Shown here piece by piece: positions 56,109 to 64,000 of a DNA stretch of 64,000 nucleotides (positions are counted from its first letter, which is position 1; each line of letters opens with the position of its first letter). This DNA comes from Lutjanus erythropterus (Eukaryota; Chordata; Actinopteri; Lutjaniformes; Lutjanidae), in the NCBI GenBank assembly GCA_020091685.1, contig CM034600.1, forward strand, positions 33,787,683-33,851,682, written 5' to 3'. The notes beneath the pieces are model-generated. The model had not been told where the DNA came from and searched no databases. It saw nothing but the letters and a program-made list of their open reading frames with translations. The translations under genes were made by a program, and so were the position numbers.

Positions 56109-59100
56109 GTATCTGGACACTTTAAAACTTTGTCTCATCAGTTTATAAACAGAGTGAAAAACTTTATTCCTCTGTTGAGTCCTCATTCATTGGGGTCATT
56201 TAGTCTGAAGTTACCAGTACTTTCTGTCAAACCTGAGAAAATAGTGGTGAACTTCGTTCATAAAGTTCTATATGTGAGTTTTTAACTTTTTAAGTTTTAT
56301 TTGTTGATACAAGAAAGTTAAATTTGGTTAACATCACGTTTTTCCACTCTAGAGGCAGAGAGAGGCTGTTTACTCATCATGTCCTGTCCTACTTCTTCTC
56401 TTCTGGCTTTAAATTGTGTTTTTTTCAGCAGAATTAGCACCTTTTTGTTGAATTTTAAGATCATTTCACCTGCCAGAGGAGGGGGTGATCTAGAAAACCC
56501 ATGAACTCTGTATTACCTCATGTAAAAGTGAAAAAAAGTTCTGTGAGATGCACTCAACTTAAATCTGTATGTGGTCAGTTTATGTGGTGATTTTTTTTTA
56601 TGTGTAAATGTTTGTGAGGATGTTCGCAGTGTATCTGCGGAGGGCATCTCACTGAAGGCCAACAGTAGCAACAACAACTGTGGACCACCCAAACTCTGAA
56701 TCTGATCTTGTGCTGTGTCAGGTCATGGATGTGTCAAAATATGTCACGTAAATATTAGTCAAAACCTGGAAAAAAATAATTTTCAGGTACAATTAATTCC
56801 TTTTTTTGGAGGGATCACAGAAACTGGTGACATAATTATGATTTTAGAGGCGACAAGCTCCTGGTTTAAGCATCATAATTGTTTATTTTTACAATAAAGC
56901 TGCACCTATATGTGATAAAACAGGGGTTCTTATACTTTGTCATGTGATGATGATACATGCACATTAGATGATGAGCCTCCAGTTGATTTTTCCTTAAGTC
57001 TTCATAGTCAATCAGTCATCAAACAAGGATCATTATAAATTAAAATCAGTAAAAATGGCCAACCCTTCTCTTCTTGTTCCAACGTCCTCTTCTTGCTGGG
57101 GACCCTTTACGACCCACTCGGAGACCCCTTTTGGTCCCCAGACCCCAATTTGAAAACCACTGTGCTAAAATGTGCAAGAAAACAAAACAAATATGAGAAA
57201 AAAGTTATAAATTCAGCCATAGGTTCTGTAGTTGTTGAAAGGCTGATGCTGAAATACCAAACTTCCCATCATTAAGTGATAAAACTTTAATCATATGATG
57301 GGAAATTGGTCGTTTAAACACTGAAATTAACTTTCTTCATAAGCAAAGACTGAAACAACTAGTATTTTTAGAAATTATAGATAAAATATTTACATGAGAT
57401 TGACCACGAATTGCTATTTATTCAGCTTTGGGATCATTGTTTTGACTCTACTCTCTGTATCTGCCTTTATTTCAAAATAAAAACACACCAAAGTTGTATT
57501 GAAACAAATAATTAATCTAAAATTGGGCTATTTTTTTCCCCTGAATCAGAGGTAAACTATTTATATCAGTCTGACCACTACTGAGCGCTATTTATTCAGT
57601 TCTATGAAGGCGTTGCTCTGACTCTCTGCTCTCCACATGTTGCCTTTATTTCAAAATAAGAGCCCTCTGAAGTCAGCTTTATCTAAGATAAACAAATAAA
57701 TGGTTTGAACCTGATAACAAAGTATTTACCAGGATCAGTTGAGTGAATACTTGAAGAACAGACCTGAGGACTGACAGCTTCTTTCTCTGATGGTAGAATG
57801 ACATCAACTTCAGCAAGTGTTGCATAATACTGGCATGTGGGTCAATTGGCACATTTTCCTGCCTGTCGTGTTTCTCGTAAATTAGAGCTGATTAATCGAT
57901 TAGCCGTCAACTATTAAACTCATCCACTATTTTGCCAATCAATTAATGGGTTTGAGTTACTTTTTAGAGAAAAATAGTCAAAATTCTCTGATTTTTTTGT
58001 CCACAACCCAAATATATTATATATATTATATATTACTGTCAAAGAGGAGTAAAGAAACCATTAAATATGCACATTTAAGAAGCTGAAAACGGAGAATTTG
58101 GACATCTTTTCTTAAGAAACTGCTCAAAACGATTCAGTGATAATCAGAATAGTTGGTGATCACGTCCCTGTTAGTTTATAACAGACCTGCAACAGTTTAC
58201 TGTAAAGAAAGGCACAGTCATCCACACAAACTTACATACATTATACATACATGTGTGCAGGAGCTGGACTGCAGGGCTACAACAGTTCATTGTGCAAACA
58301 CAGGCTCTGAGATCCTGCAGCCGCCCCCGTCCGTCCGTCCGTCAGTCCGTCCCTCTCTGTGGGTATTTGGGAATAAATGCACTCATTGAGACTCGAGCGG
58401 GACAATTCTGTAAGTGTTGGGACATAAAGAAAGCAACATTTTACTACCCGGAGAGACTGTAGCACAAAGCGGCCTTTCATAGCCGCAGCATTTGAACATG
58501 ATTGAGTTGGAACAGACGAGGATTGATTGTAAGTGATTTAGTGGAGCCTTCTGGACAGATGCCTTCCTTATTTACACAGTCAGGTAGGGCCGGGTCCTGA
58601 CCTACTGTTGACTCTGGTTCTCACTCAATGAACTTATTGTGGCGCTTAATCCGGCCCTCTGTGTCCTATTTGTTTCTGTAATAGGCTGGGATCTGAACAA
58701 ACTGCCCTAAATGATCTAAAATTACAGGTGGGTCAACAGTCTGAGTGCCTGAAGGCGGCTGATTTGGTGCAAAATGAAGTCTAAATTTAGGTGCTCCCAG
58801 GTCCTCCTCTGATGTTGTTACTGCTTGAAGTAAACAAAGAGCAGACAGACACGCATTTCTGGTTTCACTGCTGGTGTTTCCATACCGCCATAATGACCCA
58901 GAGGCTTAAAAAATACAAACGCACCGCGCAGAGCACGTGTGCGGCTGCAAGACTCATCGGACCGGTTGATGCACTGATGTGTACAGTAGTAGGTGTGTCC
59001 AGGAAATGTAGGAGTGGGGGGGAAAACCCTCGTGAGTACTCTTGCATTGACCTCACTCAGGTGTTTTACACGCTCCATTTGTTTCGTTTTCTCCTTACAG

Positions 59101-62070
59101 GGTGGCGGCCTGCAGAAGTGGAAACCCCTGACGCAGTCACCAGAACCACAGAGGTACAATCCCCTCATCATTCACCAGCATTTACTGATGTCACGATAAC
59201 AGAATGTAAAACTGTGATGCAATACTTCTATAAAAAACTCGATACCTCTTTCGATCACAGCAAAAAGAAGAACACAACAAAAAGTGCATTTTTCTAATAG
59301 CTTTGAATCTTTCGATACTATCAAATATATAATTAAAGCTGTGGTAGGCAGTTTATTTTAGCGTCATTGGGGAAAAAAATCCATAATAACCTTTAATCAT
59401 ATTGTAATTAAAGTGGTCTGAGAGGAAACTGGACTTCTGCTCCTCTTCTTGCCTCTATTTTCAGGCTTTAGAAAATCCAGTCTGCGATGGGAGACTTTGG
59501 CCAATCACAGGTCGTAAGATAGTTGTAGTCAAAAGCAGCATTTCCACATAAAGTACCAAGATCCAAGAAGTCACAGGAACTACTTTTCAAGGATCCACCG
59601 CAGTCTAAAGTAGGGCTGCTTGTGTGCCGACTGGACATGTATTGTGATTCTTAAGTAATAGTCCTGCCTTTCGATATTATGTTTTATTCCAATTTTTGTT
59701 TGCTTTTTTTAAGAGTAGACCATGGAAACGGTTGAATCACACACTTCTAGAGACCTCATATCATGAGTCATATTTAAAAAAACAACGTGCCTGCAGCATC
59801 ATTACTGTACTGCATCTAAAAGTGATAAATAAAATACTTTTTTGAAATAAAGTGCTGAATTGCTGCTCATCAGGCTATACAGAAATAATAAATAAAATAA
59901 GATATCAGGCCAAAATTAATAGAAGTTAGTGATGTGAATTCGGCAGGTTTTTTTTGTCCCTGCTCTAGTTTAAAGCCTTGTGAAAATTAGGAAAATCAGT
60001 CTGCTGACATATAAAAAAACAACAGCTGTTTTTACATCATTTTGGTAATTTTTGCTGGCTAATGTACAACACAGATGACGCCAAATAAAATGACAAACAG
60101 GCATAATTATTTCCTGTTCCTTAACCCCAGCCCGTTTCTTAAACCTAACTCCGTGTTAATGTGTCGATGTTCGAATCCTGGTTTCCGGCTGCAGATTCTT
60201 AAAAAATGGTGGCAGAAATATAATGCTGCAAGCACTCGACCAATCAGAAATGTAAAGCGTTGCAAGCCCCGTCCCGAATGTTCCTGTACTTTTGGAAAGT
60301 ACTACCACCCAAGCAGGGACTTAAGGCGGGGTAAAATAATGTCCCCGCAACTTAACTTAGACCCTGATCCCTGCAGTGGAAACGCATCAATATCCTCCAA
60401 GTGTTCCTCATCCCTGGAGAAAGTTCCTGGAGCGAAAACCCTGCTAAATATCTTTGGATGACCTGGGGATGACACTCAGTAATCAAATATCTTTCTCCGA
60501 AATCACTTCCTGCACCTTTAACGGAGGGCTTTAAACACGTGGTATCGAAAAGTTATCAAAGTATCGATATTTGTGAAAACCTTCCTGGCATTTACATTTA
60601 GAACATAGTCAGTTTTTCTATCTTTACACTCATCTTTTCATCGCAACATCTTCCTCCTAAAACGAGTACAAGTGCGCAGCTTCATCTCAGAGTTAAAGGC
60701 CCCTCATTCAAACGGCGATCTGTAATGATGGCCGCCATTGTTATTCATGATAATCCTGAGGGTTGTCATGAATTTTCATGTCTTTTGCTGCCCCTGCCGC
60801 ACGAGAGAGATGCTGTCTGTGTTGACGTCCCTCAGTCCAACAGACCGTTGTACTGTACGTTTGAGCTGTGACGTCCAGATGCTGCTGGACACAGAAGGAG
60901 TCCTGTGCAGCTGGCAGAGATGTCTCGTTATGCAATTTAGATAAGGACGACCGTGGAGGATAAGAACCGGAGCTGGACACTAACACTCGTTGACCTCCTC
61001 ATCCTGGTCTTTGATTCTGGATTTTGTATTTAAAAATTATGTTTCGTAAATGACTCTTCAAATATCATTATTATCATTAACCAGAACTTTTACAGATATG
61101 CTGTCAAATCACGTTTATTCATTTTAAAGGGGAAGTCCGCTGATTTTACACATTAAAGTCTGTTTACAGCACTAAGCACTAATGCATGTGTGAAAAAAGT
61201 TGGATCTCTGGTTCTGCTACAGCGATTTTTTTTTTAGTCTGACATCGTTAGAAGAGTGTAATGCTCTTTTGAAATGTTTTTCTGACATTGTGAAGTTTTA
61301 CATTGTCTTTCAAGGTGATTTCATACATCATTAGAGGGGCGCTTGGAGAGTACAGACCTCCGCCAAGGCCCCCTGTGATTCAGTTTAACGGGGTCTTCTT
61401 TGGCCCACGCTACACTTTTCCGCCAGGTTTCATTAAAACTGGACCAGTAGTTTTTCCATAATTCTGCTGACAGACATTAAAACACAAAAACAGGCAAGCA
61501 GACAGATAAACAACACTGAAAATATAAGACGAAGGTTAAAAAACATGCCGTCCCTGAGTAGATAACCCTGAAAGCAGGGCTGCAACTGACTATTACTTTC
61601 ACTATCAGATAACCTGGCGAGTTATAAAAAATGCTGCAGAAAAATATCCCAGCTGTCAAGGTGACAGACATGACATCTTTAAATGTCCAGTTTTGTCCAA
61701 CCAACAGTTCAAAATTAAAAAAATATTCAATTTACAATGATATAAAACAGAAAAAGAGAAAATCTTCACATTTTAGAAGCTGACGTATTGGCATTTTTGC
61801 TTGATTGGTTTTGCTACCACTTTATTTCTACAATTAAACCACTACTTTTAATGTAAGACCAAGAAAAGCTGGGATTTCTCCTGGCAGCCTACAACCATTA
61901 AATGTTTGCATTTCTACTTGACTTAAAAGATCAATTCATCAAAATAGATGAGTCTGGAACTGCTTAATCATACAGCTCATGTTCTAGAAATAAAAATCCC
62001 GTTTCTGTTCTGTAGGAAGGTGGTGGTTCTGGAGAAAAAGGAAGAGGAGACATTTGGTTTCGAGATCCAG
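55908..62070 (+). CDS. tamalin: Tamalin (GRASP) scaffold, 5' part only (exons 1-3)
   Basis: Tamalin binds cytohesin Arf-GEFs and, through its PDZ domain, group I metabotropic glutamate receptors and other partners, guiding their trafficking. Three exons join in frame to 103 residues: MTFRRLKK start; serine-rich stretch; YSGGTLPRNFKK; WKPLTQSPEPQRKV; then VLEKKEEETFGFEIQ, the start of the PDZ domain with its carboxylate-binding-loop region (here FGFE). This order matches mammalian tamalin (SGGTLPR, WKNLSQSPEQQRKV, TFGFEIQ) better than its relative CYTIP, which lacks the WK..SQSPE block. The rest of the PDZ domain, the leucine-zipper region and the C-terminus are not found before 64000 and must lie beyond the window. 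Confidence 0.85.
56917..57168. repeat. 'CAGGGGTTCTTA...AAAACCACTG' dispersed repeat
   Basis: The left end CAGGGGTTCTTATACTTTGT and right end CCAATTTGAAAACCACTGTG resemble the inverted ends of a familiar fish repeat. In tamalin intron 1; non-coding. Confidence 0.55.
57885..58160. repeat. 'GATTAATCGATTA' teleost repeat, second copy
   Basis: AGCTGATTAATCGATTAGCC, TTTTTGTCCACAACCCAAAT, GAGGAGTAAAGAAACCA and CACATTTAAGAAGCTG occur in the family's order. The middle includes an expanded ATATATTAT tract. Confidence 0.75.
58323..58353. repeat. (CCGT)n simple repeat
   Basis: Tandem CCGT units with one CAGT interruption in tamalin intron 1. Confidence 0.85.
59101..59153 (+). CDS. tamalin: tamalin coding exon 2
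   Basis: Encodes GGGLQKWKPLTQSPEPQ plus two bases. The acceptor TCTCCTTACAG is strong; the donor is GTACAA. The open frame through the donor is intron read-through. Confidence 0.88.
59328..60520. repeat. Nested repeats in tamalin intron 2
   Basis: The outer left side (AAAGCTGTGGTAGGCAGTTT, CTCTATTTTCAGGCTTTAGA) and outer right side (GAAATCACTTCCTGCACCTT) match a common teleost repeat as I recall it. An inner element from about 59533 (AGCAGCATTTCCACATAAAG) to 60392 (CCCTGCAGTGGAAACGCATC) has related, inverted ends. The 128-codon frame at 60075-60461 lies in the inner element and is not a gene. Confidence 0.55.
61131..61495. repeat. Two adjacent teleost repeat fragments
   Basis: GGGGAAGTCCGCTGATTTTA, GATCTCTGGTTCTGCTACAG (to about 61230) and then GAGTACAGACCTCCGCCAAG, CGCTACACTTTTCCGCCAGG, GGACCAGTAGTTTTTCCATA are words of two common dispersed repeats, side by side. 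Confidence 0.55.
61578..61805. repeat. Diverged 'ggctgcaactga' teleost repeat
   Basis: GGCTGCAACTGACTATTACT, TTTTGTCCAACCAACAGTTC and TTCACATTTTAGAAGCTG mark a further relative of the 36600 repeat. Confidence 0.55.
62016..62070 (+). CDS. tamalin: tamalin coding exon 3 (PDZ start)
   Basis: Completes the split arginine, then KVVVLEKKEEETFGFEIQ, the first strand and binding loop of the PDZ domain. Acceptor TTCTGTAG, donor GTAAGA, phase 0. Confidence 0.9.
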
Positions 62071-63772
62071 GTAAGAGGATTAACGGCGATATATGAGGGA
62101 GGGGGGGGGGGCCTTTTAACCTCTCGAGGGCCATTTAACAGGATTTCCCTGATGGGCCACGTCCCTGTCAACAGACGATGATACTTGAAACATGAACATC
62201 TTATCCTGTAAATCTCTTAATCCCAACGTTTGCCTGCGCCGGCGGGGGGGGGGGTGAAAGGTCACGCATCAGTCAAACAACTCGTTGATGTTGGTCTCAT
62301 GACTCGAGAGAAGAGGAGATGGTGTTTTTTTTTTTTTTTTTACTCTCCCAGTGTGTATTTTAAGCTGTGCGGTTTGCTCACACGCTTTCCATGTAATACC
62401 TGCTCCTCTCTCAGCCGCTCAGCCGGCAGACGTTTCACACATTTGACCTCAATATCTCTGATCTCTCATGCCGCCCTGAAGCGCTGCCTCACAATGTCGG
62501 CTCTGTTGTGCAGACCTCATTCTTTAAATAGTTTTTCGAAATGGTTAAATGTCGAATTTTTTCACGAGTTGAAGATTTCTTCTGAGCTTACAAAAGGTTT
62601 GTTTCTCTCAGGTTTTGTTCACAGATTTGTTAAAAATCCCTTTTAGTCTCCATCCACCTGACACGTGTGGCACATGGAGATGCTGATTAAACAGCAGGAT
62701 TACTGCACTTTGGACCGCACTGTAGAAGAAGCAACAAAAAGTTGAAGCAACTCAAAATTTCAAGGCAACTTACTGCAATAGATTTTTGAGTTTGAGCCCA
62801 ACTTAAACTCTTAGAGACTCTGCAGAGCAACAATAAATGTTAATCACCAAACAAGCATGAGTGGCTGTGCTGCCTATTTTCTGACTTTCCCATAATCTTG
62901 ATGTGTTTGGGATGCTTTATCGAACCAAAACGTTGGTATTTGACATCCTGGGAATGAGATTCAGCAATCAGCTGTCTTTCTGGTGCGTTTATGAACAGCT
63001 TGAACAAATCCCACTGACTGTGCCTTTAACGAATTTGTGAATAGAGAAATAAACAGAGAAAAAGTCTTTGATCTTTTACTTCAACTCATGAAAAATGGGA
63101 GCAAAAACAAAAGTGTTTCATTTGTATTTCTGTTGAGCATATTTGTTGGCCAGTCAAAGTTGAAGTTGGAAGCGAAGGAAAAGACATCTTGTTCTATTTA
63201 CGGTTTCGATGGAGGTTCCCGCCCTTCCTGCCTGCCTGTGGCCAGAAGGAAGTGAGATCATGAGGGTCAGTTTGACGGTCAGCTCAGACGGAGACAGATG
63301 AGTTCTGGAGTCTTGTGTTTCCTGCTGGTTTTTCTCCTTCAGTGCCTGTTATGTTAATACAGATGTAGAGCGGAGGATCGAGCATGTAAATGTGATATTT
63401 GCATCTCGGAGATATTTGCATGGTTTTATGTGTTTATCTTTCAGGCCGCTGAGAAGGAGGCTCCCAGTGAGCCAGCAGCAAACACACACAGGCAGATCTG
63501 AATCAGTGCATATTTCCATAAAAGAGACGCTCATCCAAGTTGGATCCATGTTTTAATAGGAACACTTGACTAATGCTGTTAAGAGTATCCATACTTCAAT
63601 ACTTCTTCAATACCACATGTTTAAAACAAAATAAAATCCGTTTATTATGGCATCAAAAGTATCATAGCCATAAAAAAAAAGTGCTCACTCAAGCAGTTCG
63701 GTCTTAATTTGGCTTGCGGCAGAAAAACCAAACAGTGCTCAGCAACGTTTTCTGTGCAGGTCGTTAATAAAA

Positions 63773-63808
<36 letters not shown>

Positions 63809-64000
63809 AATTATCCAGGTTGAGTGCCCTGGACTTTTTTCTTTTTGCTATGGTGTTGAAATAGGTAGCGAGTATCATTTTTTTAGACTCGTAGGACTCA
63901 TTTTTAATCCATCTTAAATCATTGTTAAACTTTGATTCATGTTGCACCAAACTTTTAAACTGTCTTGAAAATATTAAATTTAAACCTCAGGTTAGAAAAA
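62071..64000 (+). other. tamalin: tamalin intron 3 (start), open at window end
   Basis: No further PDZ exon could be found. The stretch holds G runs (62101-62110 and about 62246-62254), a T run at about 62324-62341 and a GAAA repeat near the end. One acceptor-like site at 63455 leads into a frame without PDZ character. Confidence 0.5.
63771..63810. repeat. (GAAA)n microsatellite
   Basis: About ten perfect AAAG/GAAA units; it produces the phenylalanine/serine-rich frame seen on the opposite strand. Confidence 0.92.

Noticed and set aside
58791..59297. 168-codon + strand frame across tamalin exon 2
   Set aside because: It crosses the acceptor and donor in a frame different from the exon's own frame (GGGLQKWKPL...), so it is a chance frame.
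63455..63501. Acceptor-like site followed by AAEKEAPSEPAANTHRQI and a stop
   Set aside because: It could look like a further tamalin exon, but it shows none of the expected PDZ sequence and stops after 18 codons.
63645..63950. 101-codon minus-strand frame with repeated FFLS
   Set aside because: The phenylalanine-rich part is the GAAA microsatellite read in reverse, and the rest has no protein-like pattern.
1..64000. CRISPR arrays, operons, phage or bacterial islands
   Set aside because: No regular spacer-repeat arrays, no closely packed intronless genes and no ribosome-binding-site pattern; all genes are spliced and vertebrate.

Overview
The window is vertebrate nuclear DNA, almost certainly from a ray-finned (teleost, probably percomorph) fish. 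The genes have many short exons with GT-AG splice sites. The proteins read closely against mammalian RNF41 and DGKA but differ at many positions. Introns and intergenic DNA carry short terminal-inverted-repeat elements, a tRNA-derived SINE, a Tc1 remnant and broken LINE ends typical of fish. Family names rest on recalled sequence similarity; no search was run. There is no sign of prokaryotic or organellar DNA.

Layout, all genes on the + strand. (1) 1-9255: AT-rich, repeat-poor DNA without a recognisable gene, ending in a good AATAAA signal; possibly the 3' end of an unidentified upstream gene. (2) 9256-13440: intergenic, with two degenerate transposon-like repeats. (3) 13440-20060: complete rnf41 (NRDP1, an E3 ubiquitin ligase), with untranslated 5' exons, five coding exons, 318 residues, and a GC-AG first coding intron. 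(4) 20061-23200: intergenic, rich in fish repeats. (5) 23200-53060: complete dgka (diacylglycerol kinase alpha), with one distant 5' untranslated exon, an intron of about 10 kb, 23 coding exons and 733 residues. (6) 53060-55700: intergenic repeats. (7) 55700 to the window end: the first three coding exons of tamalin (GRASP), ending early in the PDZ domain; the rest lies beyond the window.

The three genes are not an operon. All three can be linked to signalling at membranes: NRDP1 ubiquitinates receptor-tyrosine-kinase and immune adaptor substrates, DGK-alpha converts diacylglycerol to phosphatidic acid under calcium control, and tamalin scaffolds cytohesins and receptors. The human orthologues all lie in 12q13, so the neighbourhood looks like a compacted part of that conserved block.

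I found no undescribed biological system. The observations most worth a second look are the GC-AG intron in rnf41; a TTAA-ended element inserted 7 bp after a dgka splice donor, holding a LINE end that was itself split by another repeat; several copies of the TTAA-ended element, one carrying a dense GGTTCT/AGAACC array; and a local tandem duplication in dgka intron 1.
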